64,000 bases of DNA from Prevotella sp. P5-50 (lineage in GTDB: Bacteria; Bacteroidota; Bacteroidia; Bacteroidales; Bacteroidaceae): the NCBI RefSeq assembly GCF_002251295.1, contig NZ_NPJA01000050.1:28925-92924 (forward strand), read 5' to 3'. The position numbers and the translations under genes were made by a program. The notes beneath the pieces were generated by a model that was not told the DNA's origin, made no database searches, and saw nothing but the letters and a program-made list of their open reading frames with translations. Positions 17,160-27,964 of the stretch are shown here, piece after piece (the first letter of the stretch is position 1; the number at the start of each line of letters is the position of its first letter).

Positions 17160-18347
17160 TTACTTGATAATGCCTTGCTCGACAAATATCTTCTTCAGAA
17201 TTTCTACAGAGCGCTCCACCTGCTCTTCAGTATGGGTAGCCATGAGTGCATAGCGCACGAGAGTATCCTGAGGTGCACATGCAGGAGGAATAACAGGATT
17301 GATGAATACTCCTGCATTAAAGGCAAGTGCTGTTACAAGGAATGTCTTCTCCACATCACGCACATAAAGTGGAATAATAGGACTCTCTGTTTCTCCAATT
17401 TCAAAACCTTCTTCCTGGAAACGCTTCAAAGCATACTTCGTTACTTTCCACAAAGCCTCTATGCGCTCTGGCTCTTTCTGCAAGATGTGCAGAGCCTCAA
17501 GAGCTGCGGCTGTAGCTGCCGGAGTGTTAGAAGCCGAGAAAATATAGGTACGACAATTATGACGCAGGAAATTGATGGTATCTTTATCTCCTGCAATAAA
17601 TCCACCAATAGAAGCCAAAGATTTAGAGAATGTTCCCATAATAAGATCTACCTCATCGGTCAAACCGAAATAGTCACAAACTCCACGTCCATGGTCTCCG
17701 AATACTCCAATACCGTGAGCTTCATCAACCATGATAGAACAGTTGTATTTATGCTTCAGCTCTACAATTTCTGGAAGTTTAGCCAAATCACCTTCCATCG
17801 AGAATACACCATCCACCACTATAAGTTTCACGGCCTCGTGAGGAAGATTCTGAAGCACACGCTCCAAATCTGCCATATCATTATGCTTGTAATGTAGCTG
17901 ACGAGCAAACGAGAGACGACGTCCATCAACAATACTTGCATGGTCACGATCATCACAGATAATGTAGTCGTTCTTACCCACTACCATTGCCAACACTCCT
18001 TGATTCACACTAAAGCCAGTTGACAAGCAGAGGCAGTCGTCTTTATGAACAAACGCCGAGATTTCTTTTTCCAACTTGACGTGAAGATCAAGAGTACCAT
18101 TAAGAAAACGGCTACCTGCACAGCCTGAACCATATTGATCCAAAGCAGCTTTAGCAGCATCAATGATTCGCTGGTCACCAGTCAATCCTGTATAAGCATT
18201 AGAGCCAAACATCAAAACTTTGTGGCCGCCCATTTCTACCTCCGTACCCTGTTTTCCTGTAATTTCACGGAAATAGGGATAAACACCAGCCTCCATAAAT
18301 TTCTGAGGCTCGCGATAGTTTTTGTATCTTTCTTGTAATTGTCCCAT
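17160..18347 (-). CDS. spt: Serine palmitoyltransferase (sphingolipid synthesis)
   Basis: PLP-dependent alpha-oxoamine synthase of 395 aa that condenses serine with an acyl-CoA to give 3-ketosphinganine, the first step in Bacteroidetes sphingolipids. The family blocks FGSNAYTGLTG, GSGCAGSRFLNGTLDLH, VDEAHGIGVFG and GTFSKSLASIGG (cofactor Lys) are all present. The last 120 residues fit the bacteroidete enzyme closely (SPIIPLYVRDVEKTF, VIPPACAPQDTLVRYALMAT). The alternative, 8-amino-7-oxononanoate synthase or KBL, is less likely given these blocks and the absence of biotin genes. A -7 element lies at 18394-18401. Confidence 0.9.
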   Translation of the reverse strand: MGQLQERYKNYREPQKFMEAGVYPYFREITGKQGTEVEMGGHKVLMFGSNAYTGLTGDQRIIDAAKAALDQYGSGCAGSRFLNGTLDLHVKLEKEISAFVHKDDCLCLSTGFSVNQGVLAMVVGKNDYIICDDRDHASIVDGRRLSFARQLHYKHNDMADLERVLQNLPHEAVKLIVVDGVFSMEGDLAKLPEIVELKHKYNCSIMVDEAHGIGVFGDHGRGVCDYFGLTDEVDLIMGTFSKSLASIGGFIAGDKDTINFLRHNCRTYIFSASNTPAATAAALEALHILQKEPERIEALWKVTKYALKRFQEEGFEIGETESPIIPLYVRDVEKTFLVTALAFNAGVFINPVIPPACAPQDTLVRYALMATHTEEQVERSVEILKKIFVEQGIIK

Positions 18348-18393
18348 GAGAATAGTTATCTACAGCTGAGCTGTTTTTATTCGTTTCGAACTG

Positions 18394-18401
18394 CAAAGTT
18401 A
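18394..18401 (-). promoter_or_regulatory. -7 element of spt
   Basis: Minus-strand TAACTTTG lies 47 bp before the spt start codon. No TTTG is at the ideal spacing. Confidence 0.5.
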
Positions 18402-18464
18402 CACAAATTTTATCAAAACGTGCAAAAAAAGAAATATTATTCGTTATTAAAATGTAATTTTATC

Positions 18465-18503
18465 TATTTTTGCATACTTTTTGAACGATTATTAGTACAT
18501 TTG
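18465..18503 (+). promoter_or_regulatory. Two candidate -7 elements before the lipid kinase gene
   Basis: TATTTTTG (18465-18472) and TACATTTG (18496-18503) both fit the -7 box. Initiation from the second would fall about at the ATG at 18510, giving a leaderless or nearly leaderless mRNA. Confidence 0.45.
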
Positions 18504-18509
18504 CATCGC

Positions 18510-19547
18510 ATGAACGAAAAGAAAAGAATAACATTCATAGTCAATCCCATATCGGGAACGCATGGAAAGGATGCTATTCCTGACATGATTGCCAGCGAAA
18601 TCGATGCACAACGCTTCGATGTTACTATTCGATTGACCGAACATGCCGGCCATGCTGCATCAATCGCACGCGAGTGTGCAGACAATGGTGCCGACATCGT
18701 CGTGGCAGTTGGTGGCGACGGAACCGTCAATGAAGTGGCGCGATCACTCACCCACACAGACACGGCTTTGGGAATCGTGCCCTGCGGTTCTGGAAATGGC
18801 CTTGCCCGCCATCTTTGCTTGCCGCTCAATCCACGCAAGGCATTAGGAGTCATCAACCGGGGTGTCGTAGAAAGTTTCGACTATGGAGTCATCAACGGAC
18901 TGCCGTTTTTCTGCACCTGTGGCATGGGATTCGACGCGTTCATCTCACTCAAGTTCGCAGAAGCCGGCAAGCGTGGACCGCTCACCTATATAGAAAATGT
19001 GCTAAAAGAAGGTCTGAAATACAAGCCAGAAACCTATGAAGTCACCGACGATACCGGTGCACGAAGCTACAAAGCATTCCTCATTGCCTGTGCCAATGCA
19101 TCACAATATGGCAACAATGCCTATATTGCACCAAATGCAACCATGAAAGACGGTATGATGGACGTCATCATCATGGAGCCATTTACAGCATTGGAAGCAC
19201 CACAGATCAGCATCGACCTGATGAACAAGACGCTGACCAACAATTCTAAAATCAAAACCTTTAAGACGCGGTCCATTCATATCCACCGTTCCCAACCTGG
19301 CGCCATCCATTACGATGGAGACCCGATCATGACAAGTTCCGATGTCGATGTGCATATCGAACCGGCAGGAATCCGTATCGTCACCAACCCCAATGCCATG
19401 GAAGACCCCTGTCAACCCAATCCTTTCCTCAACGCATTCAGCGATTTCTTCAATAATATAAATAATGTTCGCGAGGATATTGAGAAAAGCGGCAGACGTA
19501 TTCAAGCCATGAACAAACTAATGCTGCGTAAACTATCCAAATTATAA
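18510..19547 (+). CDS. Diacylglycerol kinase-family lipid kinase (YegS/DagK-like)
   Basis: A 345-aa cytoplasmic lipid kinase. The N-terminal phosphate-binding motif is FIVNPISGTHGKD, the catalytic glycine-rich motif is VAVGGDGTVNEVA, and the following block is GIVPCGSGNGLARHL. The C-terminal beta-domain includes IHYDGDPIM. Family members phosphorylate diacylglycerol, sphingosine-like bases or related lipids. A sphingoid substrate is an attractive guess because spt is the divergent neighbour, but the sequence does not prove it. The ATG at 18510 is chosen because the conserved domain begins at once (MNEKKRITFIVNP); upstream codons cover the promoters. Confidence 0.9.
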   Translation: MNEKKRITFIVNPISGTHGKDAIPDMIASEIDAQRFDVTIRLTEHAGHAASIARECADNGADIVVAVGGDGTVNEVARSLTHTDTALGIVPCGSGNGLARHLCLPLNPRKALGVINRGVVESFDYGVINGLPFFCTCGMGFDAFISLKFAEAGKRGPLTYIENVLKEGLKYKPETYEVTDDTGARSYKAFLIACANASQYGNNAYIAPNATMKDGMMDVIIMEPFTALEAPQISIDLMNKTLTNNSKIKTFKTRSIHIHRSQPGAIHYDGDPIMTSSDVDVHIEPAGIRIVTNPNAMEDPCQPNPFLNAFSDFFNNINNVREDIEKSGRRIQAMNKLMLRKLSKL

Positions 19548-19552
19548 AAAAC

Positions 19553-19714
19553 ATGCAATACACCCTTGTCTTCATAGTCCTTGTCTTATGCGTGGGATAT
19601 ATTGCTTGGCGCATTTACCGTCAGCTTTCTGACCACGAAAATCCATGTCAAGGCTGCAAAGGATGCGAATTAAGCAAAAAAAACAGGAAAAAATTTGGTT
19701 GTTCAAAAAAATAG
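19553..19714 (+). CDS. Small FeoB-associated Cys-rich membrane protein
   Basis: A 53-aa protein starting 5 bp after the lipid kinase stop. One N-terminal membrane helix (about residues 3-20, YTLVFIVLVLCVGYIAW) is followed by a charged linker and the cluster CQGCKGCEL, with another Cys near the end. This pattern fits the FeoB-associated Cys-rich membrane protein family, though no feo gene is nearby. It ends just before the tRNA-Cys promoter. It is too short for many gene finders. Confidence 0.75.
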   Translation: MQYTLVFIVLVLCVGYIAWRIYRQLSDHENPCQGCKGCELSKKNRKKFGCSKK

Positions 19715-19725
19715 TATTACCTTTG
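19694..19725 (+). promoter_or_regulatory. Promoter of tRNA-Cys
   Basis: TTTG (19694-19697), 20 bp, then TACCTTTG (19718-19725). The -33 box lies within the last codons of the small Cys-rich gene. Confidence 0.8.
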
Positions 19726-19742
19726 CACTCGCTTAACAACAA

Positions 19743-19814
19743 GGTGCCTTGGATGAGTGGCTTAGTCAACGGTCTGCAAAACCGTCTACGGCGGTTCGAA
19801 TCCGCCAGGCACCT
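19743..19814 (+). tRNA. tRNA-Cys (anticodon GCA)
   Basis: The acceptor GGTGCCT pairs with AGGCACC. The anticodon arm is ACGGT-CTGCAAA-ACCGT with anticodon GCA, and the T-arm is GGCGG-TTCGAAT-CCGCC. The discriminator is U, as expected for Cys. CCA is not encoded. Confidence 0.95.
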
Positions 19815-19832
19815 CAAGAGTAAGGTTAACAG

Positions 19833-19859
19833 AAAGAGAGTCCACACGACTCTCTTTTT
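19833..19859 (+). terminator. Terminator of tRNA-Cys
   Basis: AAAGAGAGTC pairs with GACTCTCTTT across a 5-nt loop and runs into a T-tract. Confidence 0.85.
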
Positions 19860-19995
19860 CTATATCATAAAATACTGCACAAGCCACATAGCTTCCACCA
19901 GGACATAATCAACCAGTCCACAAAAAAAATGTGTGGCTTATTTTCCTCTTCAGTTTTTACGGGTACAACGAAAATAAACGAAAGAACACAGAAGA

Positions 19996-20027
19996 TTTGC
20001 TTTTTAGAAATATTATGCGTATCTTTG
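19996..20027 (+). promoter_or_regulatory. Promoter of the HD hydrolase gene
   Basis: TTTG (19996-19999), 20 bp, TATCTTTG (20020-20027). It places transcription start about 20 nt before the ATG at 20054 and excludes the upstream in-frame ATGs. Confidence 0.75.
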
Positions 20028-20053
20028 TGTATCATTTTGAAAACCACCTGCCC

Positions 20054-21274
20054 ATGAACGGATATTCCATCATCAACGACCCGGTTTTCGGTTTTATAAA
20101 AATCGGAAAAGGACTGCACTACGATATCGTGCAACACCAGTTGTTCCAACGCTTGAATCGCATCAACCAACTCGGACTCGCATCTGTGGTATATCCAGGA
20201 GCACGACATACACGCTTCCAGCATTCCATCGGCGCCTACCACTTGATGTCAGAAGCAATCAAGTCGTTACTTGAGAAAGGCGTATATATCTTCGACATGG
20301 AAGCGGAAGCTGTTCTTGCAGCCATCCTCATGCACGACATCGGTCATGGCCCTTTCTCACATGCCCTGGAGAATACGCTCATCCACGACATATCGCACGA
20401 AGAGATTTCCATGATGATGATGGAACGCATGAATGAAGACTTTCATGGCGCTCTCAACCTCGCCATTTCTATCTTCAAAGACGAATACCACAACAAGATA
20501 TTCCACCAACTCATTTCCAGCCAATTGGACATGGACCGTCTCGACTACCTGCGTCGCGATTCATTCTTTACCGGAGTGACTGAAGGAAACATTGGCAGCG
20601 ATAGAATCATCAAGATGCTCAACGTGGTGGATGAACAACTCGTGGTGGAGTCGAAAGGTATATATTCAATAGAAAACTACCTGACAACGAGACGTCTGAT
20701 GTACTGGCAGGTCTATCTGCACAAAACCGCCGTAGGATACGAAAAAGTATTGATCAACACACTACGAAGAGCAAAAGACCTCGTAAGAAAAGGAAATTCC
20801 CTTTTCGCCCCTCCCGCCCTCGCCTATTTTCTGAACAACGACATCAGCGCAGAAGACTTCCGGACCCAAAGTGCTGCATTACGCCATTATGCCGACCTTG
20901 ACGATTGCGATATATGGAGTACACTCAAGGTATGGAGATACAACGAAGACAAAATTCTTTCCACTCTTGCCACAGACATGCTCGATAGAAAACTATTTAA
21001 AGTAGAAGTTCTTGAAAACGCTCCTGACAAGCATACTATCAACGAGATACGCAAGAATATAGCAGACACATTAGACATCTCTTTCGAAGAAACTGAATAC
21101 ATGGTATCCGTCGCTGAAATAGGCAAAGACATGTACAATCCAGAAGACGACAGTATCGGTATTCTTTACAAAGACGGTACCGTTAAGGATATTTCAGAGG
21201 CTTCAGAAATTCTCAATGTACAACTACTTTCCAAAAAAATACGCAAATATTACCTTTGTTACCAAAGAGTTTGA
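20054..21274 (+). CDS. HD-domain phosphohydrolase
   Basis: A 406-aa metal-dependent HD-superfamily phosphohydrolase of the dGTPase-like group. It begins [15 protein letters not shown], as in the YdhJ/COG1078-type family. The metal site is built from [10 protein letters not shown] (His), [13 protein letters not shown] (the HD pair) and [14 protein letters not shown] (distal Asp). Family substrates are nucleotides or other phosphoesters; the exact one is not evident. The start is set by the promoter at 19996-20027. It precedes lpxD by 49 bp. Confidence 0.85.
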   Translation: MNGYSIINDPVFGFIKIGKGLHYDIVQHQLFQRLNRINQLGLASVVYPGARHTRFQHSIGAYHLMSEAIKSLLEKGVYIFDMEAEAVLAAILMHDIGHGPFSHALENTLIHDISHEEISMMMMERMNEDFHGALNLAISIFKDEYHNKIFHQLISSQLDMDRLDYLRRDSFFTGVTEGNIGSDRIIKMLNVVDEQLVVESKGIYSIENYLTTRRLMYWQVYLHKTAVGYEKVLINTLRRAKDLVRKGNSLFAPPALAYFLNNDISAEDFRTQSAALRHYADLDDCDIWSTLKVWRYNEDKILSTLATDMLDRKLFKVEVLENAPDKHTINEIRKNIADTLDISFEETEYMVSVAEIGKDMYNPEDDSIGILYKDGTVKDISEASEILNVQLLSKKIRKYYLCYQRV

Positions 21275-21285
21275 GAAAAAAATTG

Positions 21286-21293
21286 TAACTTTG
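21286..21293 (+). promoter_or_regulatory. -7 element before lpxD
   Basis: TAACTTTG lies 30 bp before the lpxD ATG, just past the end of the HD gene, so the lipid A genes may have their own promoter. The -33 half is not at the ideal distance. Confidence 0.5.
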
Positions 21294-21323
21294 CACCAAT
21301 TTAATATTATTACAAACAAAAAT

Positions 21324-22361
21324 ATGGAGTTTACAGCCAAACAAATAGCCGATTTTATCGGTGGTCGTGTAGAAGGTGACGATAACGCCACTGTACACAC
21401 TTTTTCGAAAATTGAAGAAGGCACAAAAGGTTCCATTACCTTCTTGTCAAATCCTAAATACACACAGTATATTTACGACACCAAGGCAAGTATTGTTCTT
21501 GTCAACAACGATTTGGTACTGGACCACCCTGTAGAAGCCACACTCATCCGTGTGGAAAATGCTTATGAGTGTGTGGCTAAATTGTTGCAACTCTATGCCG
21601 CAAGCATGCCCAAGAAGAAAGGCATCGATCCACTGGCATTCGTTAGCCCAACCGCAAAAATCGGCGCAGATGTATATATTGGCGCCTTTGCATACATTGG
21701 AGACGGCACAACAGTTGGCGACAACACTCAGATTTACCCCCATACTGTAGTAGGCGACGGCGTGAGCATCGGCAACGATTGCCTGCTCTATCCCAACGTC
21801 ACCATTTATCAGGGTTGCCGCCTGGGTAACGATGTAACAATCCATGCTGGTAGCGTGATTGGTGCAGACGGATTCGGTTTTGCCCCCAGCCAAGAGGGTT
21901 ATGATAAGATACCACAAATTGGTATCGTGGTCATCGAAGATCATGTAGAAATTGGTGCCAACACATGTGTTGACCGTTCTACCATGGGACAGACCGTACT
22001 TCATAAAGGTGTGAAGATAGACAACCTCATCCAGGTGGCTCACAACTGTGAGATTGGTGAGAACACGGTAATGTCTGCCCAGGTTGGCCTTGCTGGTTCT
22101 ACTAAGATAGGCGCTTGGTGTATGGTAGGTGGACAGGCAGGATTCTCTGGTCATATCCACGTGGCAGACAAGACATTCATCGGCGCACAGGCTGGCGTAA
22201 TCAGTAACACAAAAGGCAATGGTGAGCAATTGATTGGTTCTCCTGCCATTGAACCAAAGGGATTCTTCAAATCCTCTGCCATCTTCCGTAAGTTGCCCGA
22301 TATGTATCGTGAACTCCACATGCTTCGTAAAGAACTCGATGAATTGAAAAAACAAAAATAA
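21324..22361 (+). CDS. lpxD: UDP-3-O-acylglucosamine N-acyltransferase (LpxD)
   Basis: Third step of lipid A synthesis: N-acylation of UDP-3-O-acyl-glucosamine using acyl-ACP. The 345-aa protein has an N-terminal uridine-binding domain ([16 protein letters not shown]). A left-handed beta-helix of hexapeptide repeats follows ([16 protein letters not shown] onward), with the catalytic His in the [13 protein letters not shown] region. The C-terminal helix ends [17 protein letters not shown]. The ATG at 21324 fits the family start. lpxC/fabZ begins 2 bp after its stop. Confidence 0.95.
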   Translation: MEFTAKQIADFIGGRVEGDDNATVHTFSKIEEGTKGSITFLSNPKYTQYIYDTKASIVLVNNDLVLDHPVEATLIRVENAYECVAKLLQLYAASMPKKKGIDPLAFVSPTAKIGADVYIGAFAYIGDGTTVGDNTQIYPHTVVGDGVSIGNDCLLYPNVTIYQGCRLGNDVTIHAGSVIGADGFGFAPSQEGYDKIPQIGIVVIEDHVEIGANTCVDRSTMGQTVLHKGVKIDNLIQVAHNCEIGENTVMSAQVGLAGSTKIGAWCMVGGQAGFSGHIHVADKTFIGAQAGVISNTKGNGEQLIGSPAIEPKGFFKSSAIFRKLPDMYRELHMLRKELDELKKQK

Positions 22362-22363
22362 AT

Positions 22364-23746
22364 ATGAAACAGAAAACTTTGAAAGGCAGTTTCTCCCTCT
22401 TCGGAAAAGGACTGCACACCGGTCTGAACCTCACCGTGACTTTCAATCCTGCTCCAGAGAATACAGGATATAAAATCCAGCGTATCGACCTTGAAGGGGA
22501 GCCTGTCATCGATGCCATTGCAGAGAATGTCGTTGACACCCAGCGTGGCACGGTTCTTGCTAAAGGAGAAGCCCGCGTAAGTACCGTAGAGCATGGTCTT
22601 GCCGCCCTTTACGCCTTAGGCATCGACAACTGTCGTATTCAGGTGAATGGTCCTGAATTTCCTATTCTCGACGGAAGTGCTATACAGTATGTCAACAAAA
22701 TCAACGAAGTGGGCATTGAGGAACAGAATGCGCCGAAAGACTATTACATCATCCGCAAGAAGATTGAGGTAAAAGATGAGCAAAGCGGCTCTACCATCAC
22801 CATTCTGCCTGACGAAGAATTTTCACTCACAGCCATGTGCTCGTTTGAGTCGAAGTTCATCAACTCTCAGTTTGCAACCCTCGAAAAGATTGAAGCTTTC
22901 CCCACAGAGATTGCTGCAGCACGTACCTTCGTCTTTGTAAGAGACATACAGCCCCTGCTTCAAGCTAATCTGATTAAAGGCGGCGACATGGACAATGCCA
23001 TCGTTATCTATGAGAGAAAGATTAGTCAAGAGCAACTCGACCAACTGGCAGACATGCTTCAAGTGCCCCACCTTAACGCAGAGGATTTAGGATATATTCA
23101 GCACAAGCCATTGGTATGGGAGAATGAATGTACACGCCACAAATTGCTTGACATCATCGGCGATATGGCTCTCATCGGCAAACCCATCAAGGGACGTATC
23201 ATCGCCACTCGTCCAGGCCATACCATCAACAACAAGTTTGCCCGTCAGATGCGCAAGGAGATTCGCAAGCACGAAATCCAAGCTCCTATCTACGATCCCA
23301 ACGACGAACCGGTGATGGACATCAACAAAATTCGTGAATTGCTGCCCCATCGTTATCCCATGCAACTGGTTGATAAGGTTATCGCCTTAGGAGCCAGCAG
23401 CATTGTCGGAGTGAAAAATGTGACAAGCAACGAACCTTTCTTCCAAGGCCACTTCCCCGAAGAACCCGTCATGCCTGGCGTGTTACAGATTGAAGCCATG
23501 GCACAATGTGGCGGTCTGCTAGTACTCAACACACTGGAAGAACCTGAGCGCTGGTCCACATATTTCATGCGTATTGACGATGTAAAATTCCGCCAGAAGG
23601 TAGTACCGGGCGACACGTTGCTGTTCAAAGTTGACCTGTTGGCACCTGTACGCCACGGTATTTCCAGCATGAAGGGATACATCTTCGTGGGTGATCACGT
23701 GGTAGCAGAAGCCACCTTTACCGCACAAATAGTAAAAAACAAATAA
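22364..23746 (+). CDS. lpxC/fabZ: Bifunctional LpxC deacetylase / FabZ dehydratase
   Basis: A 460-aa fusion. Residues 1 to about 310 are the zinc deacetylase LpxC, which commits UDP-3-O-acyl-GlcNAc to lipid A. It has the zinc ligand in VEHGLAALYALG (His77) and the HKLLDIIGD motif (His259, Asp263). Residues about 320-460 are a FabZ hot-dog dehydratase with LPHRYPMQLVD (about His329) and GHFPEEPVMPGVLQIEAM. The fusion is a known Bacteroidetes arrangement that links lipid A and fatty acid synthesis. It lies between lpxD and lpxA in one operon. Confidence 0.95.
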   Translation: MKQKTLKGSFSLFGKGLHTGLNLTVTFNPAPENTGYKIQRIDLEGEPVIDAIAENVVDTQRGTVLAKGEARVSTVEHGLAALYALGIDNCRIQVNGPEFPILDGSAIQYVNKINEVGIEEQNAPKDYYIIRKKIEVKDEQSGSTITILPDEEFSLTAMCSFESKFINSQFATLEKIEAFPTEIAAARTFVFVRDIQPLLQANLIKGGDMDNAIVIYERKISQEQLDQLADMLQVPHLNAEDLGYIQHKPLVWENECTRHKLLDIIGDMALIGKPIKGRIIATRPGHTINNKFARQMRKEIRKHEIQAPIYDPNDEPVMDINKIRELLPHRYPMQLVDKVIALGASSIVGVKNVTSNEPFFQGHFPEEPVMPGVLQIEAMAQCGGLLVLNTLEEPERWSTYFMRIDDVKFRQKVVPGDTLLFKVDLLAPVRHGISSMKGYIFVGDHVVAEATFTAQIVKNK

Positions 23747-23803
23747 TAACATCACGGTGTCTGCATACACAAACATATGCAGACCCTCTTAATTTTATAA
23801 TAT

Positions 23804-24574
23804 ATGAATCAGATTCATCCTATGGCTATCGTTGATCCCGAGGCAAAACTCGGTGACAACAATGTGATTGGACCTTTCTGTGTCATTGACAAGAATGTTA
23901 TCATTGGCGATAACAACAAGCTCTACAACGGAGTCACACTACACTATGGTACACGTTTGGGCAACGGCAATGAGATTTTCCCTGGCGCATCAATCTCCAC
24001 CAAACCTCAGGATTTGAAATTCAAAGGTGAAGATACAACCTGTGAGATTGGCGACAACAACTCTATCCGCGAGAACGTTACCATCAGCCGTGGTACTGCC
24101 TCAAAAGGCAAGACCGTTGTAGGCAACGGCAATCTGTTGATGGAGAATATGCATATCGGTCATGACTGTGAGATTGGCAACGGTTGTATCATTGGTAACT
24201 CTACCAAATTTGCAGGCGAAGTCATCGTTGACGACTTTGCCATCATCTCTGCATGCTGCCTGTTCCACCAGTTTATCCATATCGGAAGCTATATCATGTT
24301 CCAAGGCGGCTCACGTACCAGCCAGGATATTCCTCCTTTCGTGATTGCAGGTAAGGAACCTGTACGCTATGCTGGCGTCAATCTGATTGGCCTGCGTCGT
24401 CGTGGATTCTCCAACGAGACCATCGAGGCCATTCACGACAGCTATCGCATCATCTACTCTAAAGGAATCCTCAAAGAGGGTGTTGCAGAGGCACGTGCCA
24501 AATATCCCGACTCAAAAGAGGTCGATTATATCTGCTCATTCATAGAGAACTCCAAGCGTGGAGTAATCCGCTAA
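23804..24574 (+). CDS. lpxA: UDP-N-acetylglucosamine acyltransferase (LpxA)
   Basis: First step of lipid A synthesis: O-acylation of UDP-GlcNAc. The 256-aa protein is a hexapeptide beta-helix starting [20 protein letters not shown]. It has the active-site stretch [17 protein letters not shown] with the catalytic His, and a C-terminal helical domain ([15 protein letters not shown]). An inverted repeat (GTCTGCATA/TATGCAGAC, about 23758-23785) sits in the 57-bp gap before it and could tune expression. miaA starts 1 bp after the stop. Confidence 0.95.
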   Translation: MNQIHPMAIVDPEAKLGDNNVIGPFCVIDKNVIIGDNNKLYNGVTLHYGTRLGNGNEIFPGASISTKPQDLKFKGEDTTCEIGDNNSIRENVTISRGTASKGKTVVGNGNLLMENMHIGHDCEIGNGCIIGNSTKFAGEVIVDDFAIISACCLFHQFIHIGSYIMFQGGSRTSQDIPPFVIAGKEPVRYAGVNLIGLRRRGFSNETIEAIHDSYRIIYSKGILKEGVAEARAKYPDSKEVDYICSFIENSKRGVIR

Positions 24575-24575
24575 T

Positions 24576-25463
24576 ATGCATACGTTGATTGTCGTCACCG
24601 GTCCTACGGCAGTGGGAAAAACCGCATTGACCATACGTTTGGCCAATCATTTAGGTATTCCCATCATCAATGCCGACTCCCGTCAGATATACCGGGAGAT
24701 GAGAATCGGTACAGCGTCACCGAGCATAGAGCAGCAACAACAAGCACATCATTATTTTGTAGGCACCAAGAGTATTGCAGACTATTATAATGCCTCTATG
24801 TATGAGCAGGAAGTGATGCAATTACTCCAAGACGACCATCATCCTTATGCACTCCTATCGGGAGGAAGCATGATGTATATAGATGCTGTCTGCAATGGTA
24901 TTGACGATATTCCTACCATACGTGATGACGTCAGAAAGGAGATGAAACGTCGTTATACAGAAGAAGGTCTTGAGGCTTTATGTGAAGACCTCAAACGTCT
25001 GGACCCAGAACACTATGAGATAGTAGATAAGCAAAACTATCGACGCGTGATACACGCATTAGAAATCTGCTATCAGACAGGGAAGACCTACACATCATTT
25101 AGAACACAAGAAAAAAAACAAAGACCCTTCCGTATTATCAAGATAGGACTGAACAGAGACCGTGAACAACTCTATCAACGGATCAACGCGAGAGTTGACG
25201 AAATGATGCAGCAAGGATTTTTAGAAGAAGTTGCTGCACTCCGTGAATACCGACATCTCAACGCACTCAATACCGTTGGCTATAAAGAACTGTTTGACTA
25301 TATGGACGGGCGCTGGTCATTAGAAGAAGCCATAGAGCGTATCAAGGGGAGCACCCGTCGTTATGCTCGTAAGCAATTGACCTGGTATAAACGTGACGAA
25401 GCCATGAGATGGTTTCATCCTGAAGAAGAAAAAGACATTTTGAAGTATATTGATAATCTATGA
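24576..25463 (+). CDS. miaA: tRNA dimethylallyltransferase (MiaA)
   Basis: Adds a dimethylallyl group to A37 of tRNAs reading UNN codons. The 295-aa protein has a P-loop [13 protein letters not shown], the substrate motif [12 protein letters not shown], and further family motifs [19 protein letters not shown] and [15 protein letters not shown]. The C-terminal [13 protein letters not shown] is typical. It overlaps the PBP1A gene by 4 bp, so translation is probably coupled. Confidence 0.95.
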   Translation: MHTLIVVTGPTAVGKTALTIRLANHLGIPIINADSRQIYREMRIGTASPSIEQQQQAHHYFVGTKSIADYYNASMYEQEVMQLLQDDHHPYALLSGGSMMYIDAVCNGIDDIPTIRDDVRKEMKRRYTEEGLEALCEDLKRLDPEHYEIVDKQNYRRVIHALEICYQTGKTYTSFRTQEKKQRPFRIIKIGLNRDREQLYQRINARVDEMMQQGFLEEVAALREYRHLNALNTVGYKELFDYMDGRWSLEEAIERIKGSTRRYARKQLTWYKRDEAMRWFHPEEEKDILKYIDNL

Positions 25464-27934
25464 AAGAGAGAATCGTTGAGTTTACAGCAAAAGCACGTCA
25501 GTGGCTCAAGAAATCATGGCTATGGTATAAAAGCTTGTATCAGGGACGTGCCTGGTACGTGAAAGGTGGTGTAGGATTTGCCTCGTTAATTATAGCCTTC
25601 ATCTTCTACCTCATCATGGTAGATGTCAATTTTCTGTGGCTCTTCGGCAAGTCACCGTCCTTGAGAGCTATTATGCACCCAAAAACCATACAAGCATCAG
25701 AACTATACAGTGCTGACGGTGTCATGATTGGTAAGTATTTCAGCGAAAACAGAACCCCTGTTGCCTACGAAGAGATTAACCCTGTATTCTGGAAAGCTTT
25801 GATAGACACAGAAGACGAACGTTTCTACCATCATTTCGGTATTGACTTCCAGGGCGTTTTTGCAGCAGCAAAAGACTTTGTGGTTCACCATGATGCTCGT
25901 GGTGCCTCAACCATCACCCAACAGTTGGTGAAAAATATGTTCCGTGTTCGTACTGAGTATTCCACAGGTCTGTTGGGCAACATCCCTGGTGTAAAAATGC
26001 TCATCATGAAAAGTAAGGAATGGATTACCGCTGTGAAGATTGAGATGTTTTTCGATAAAAAAGACATCCTCACCATGTATGCTAATACAGTGGATTTTGG
26101 GTCCAATGCATACGGCATCAAAACTGCAGCAAAAACATATTTCGGTACCACACCAAAGGAATTGACCCCTGAACAGGCTGCTATTCTTGTCGGTCTGCTC
26201 AAGGCTACAACCTATTATAATCCCCGAACCAATCCCGACAATTCCTTCAAACGTCGTAATGTGGTACTCGACAACATGCGTCGACACAAGGATCTGACAC
26301 GTGAAGCTTACGACACCCTTTCCAAGAAACCTATCCAACTCGACTATAGTGTGGAGAACAATTACGATGGACAGGCACAGTATTTCCGTGAGGCCGTTGC
26401 TGATGAACTTCACGACTGGTGTAAGGACAATGATATTGATCTCTACAGAGACGGTTTGAAGATTTACACCACTATTGATACGCGTATGCAGAAATACGCA
26501 GAACAGGCTGCAAAGCGACAGATGCGTATCATCCAACGTAACTTCAACAACCACTGGTCTGGCCAGAACCCATGGCAGGATGAGCGCCATCAGGAAATTC
26601 CTAATTTCATTGAAGATCTTGCAAAAAAATTGCCTTATTACAAATATCTGAGTCAACGATACGACAATAATACCGATTCTATCAACTACTATCTGAACCT
26701 TCCACACCCTGTGAAGTTGTTTGATTACGACGAAGGCATCATCGAGAAAAATATCTCAACGCTCGACTCCATCCGTTATATGGAACATTTCATGCACTGT
26801 GGATTCGTTGCAATGGAACCCGAGACGGGTCACGTAAAAGCATGGGTCGGTGACCTCGATTTCAGAACATGGAAGTACGACAAGGTGAAGTCGATGCGTC
26901 AACCTGGTTCTACGTTTAAGCTCTTTGTCTATGCTGAGGCCATGAACCAAGGTATTACTCCTTGTGACACACGTGAGGACTCCTATTTCTCTATGAAAGT
27001 CTTCGACAGCAAGAAAAACGAAGAAGTATTATGGGCCCCAACCAATGCCAACGGACGTTTCTCCGGTGCTAATGTCACGCTGAAACAGGCTTTCGCCATG
27101 AGTATCAACTCTATTGCTGTCAAACTCGGCCAAGAATGTGGTATTCCCAATATTGTAAAAACCGCACACGATATGGGTATAAAAAGTAAGTTGGATGCTA
27201 CCCCTGCACTCGCCTTGGGTAGTAGCGATGTCAACCTCCTTGAACTTGTCAATGCATATTGTACACCGGTCAATGACGGTAAAACACACAACCCCGTCCT
27301 TGTCACCCGTATCGTAGATCGCGACGGCAAAGAAATCTATACTGCTCCTGAAGAGGAGAAACAAGTATTGACCTACAAGAGTGCTTTTCTCCTCCAACAA
27401 TTGCTGCAGGGCGGTATGCAAGGAACAAGTTCTGCATTGGGACGCTGGACCAACCAATTTGCTCGTGATACAGATTTCGGCGGTAAGACTGGTACCTCTA
27501 ACAACCATTCCGACGCATGGTTTGTTGGTGTTTCCCCACATCTCGTTGTCGGAGCATGGGTAGGCGGTGAATACCGTTGTATCCACTTCCGTACTGGAGC
27601 ATTAGGTCAAGGGTCCAAGACAGCTCTTCCCATCTGTGGAGACTTCTTAGAACAGGTTCTTGGAGACCCTGCATTCAAAATGTATCGTGCTAAATTCGAC
27701 AAACCACACGATACCGACATCACCATGCAAATGTATAGTTGCGGTGGCTATTTCAAAGAGCCTGCCGATTCAGACTCTATTGCCAGCGATAGTATCCAGC
27801 ATATCGAACTGGAACAGCCCAATGAGAATGCTGTTGATCCTACTGCTCCTGTTGCGCCATCACCTGATGGTAACCAACACGGAACGCCCTCACAACCGAA
27901 GGCTGCAGAGGAGCCCAAACATACGGAAATTTAA
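25460..27934 (+). CDS. Class A penicillin-binding protein 1A
   Basis: Bifunctional peptidoglycan synthase of 824 aa. A short cytoplasmic tail and one membrane helix (about residues 36-56, [15 protein letters not shown]) are followed by the GT51 glycosyltransferase (catalytic Glu in [13 protein letters not shown], and [12 protein letters not shown]). The transpeptidase has the active Ser in [10 protein letters not shown] (about residue 485), the second motif SINS and [12 protein letters not shown] (about residue 675). A Pro/Glu-rich tail ends the protein. The 4-bp overlap with miaA places it at the end of the lpx-miaA run. Confidence 0.94.
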   Translation: MKERIVEFTAKARQWLKKSWLWYKSLYQGRAWYVKGGVGFASLIIAFIFYLIMVDVNFLWLFGKSPSLRAIMHPKTIQASELYSADGVMIGKYFSENRTPVAYEEINPVFWKALIDTEDERFYHHFGIDFQGVFAAAKDFVVHHDARGASTITQQLVKNMFRVRTEYSTGLLGNIPGVKMLIMKSKEWITAVKIEMFFDKKDILTMYANTVDFGSNAYGIKTAAKTYFGTTPKELTPEQAAILVGLLKATTYYNPRTNPDNSFKRRNVVLDNMRRHKDLTREAYDTLSKKPIQLDYSVENNYDGQAQYFREAVADELHDWCKDNDIDLYRDGLKIYTTIDTRMQKYAEQAAKRQMRIIQRNFNNHWSGQNPWQDERHQEIPNFIEDLAKKLPYYKYLSQRYDNNTDSINYYLNLPHPVKLFDYDEGIIEKNISTLDSIRYMEHFMHCGFVAMEPETGHVKAWVGDLDFRTWKYDKVKSMRQPGSTFKLFVYAEAMNQGITPCDTREDSYFSMKVFDSKKNEEVLWAPTNANGRFSGANVTLKQAFAMSINSIAVKLGQECGIPNIVKTAHDMGIKSKLDATPALALGSSDVNLLELVNAYCTPVNDGKTHNPVLVTRIVDRDGKEIYTAPEEEKQVLTYKSAFLLQQLLQGGMQGTSSALGRWTNQFARDTDFGGKTGTSNNHSDAWFVGVSPHLVVGAWVGGEYRCIHFRTGALGQGSKTALPICGDFLEQVLGDPAFKMYRAKFDKPHDTDITMQMYSCGGYFKEPADSDSIASDSIQHIELEQPNENAVDPTAPVAPSPDGNQHGTPSQPKAAEEPKHTEI

Positions 27935-27964
27935 TTTTGCAAGACCTTTAACAGACCTTCTGTA

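Noticed and set aside
22364..23746. LpxC-FabZ fusion as an assembly error
   Set aside because: The fusion is the normal arrangement in Bacteroidetes, and both domains are complete and in frame.
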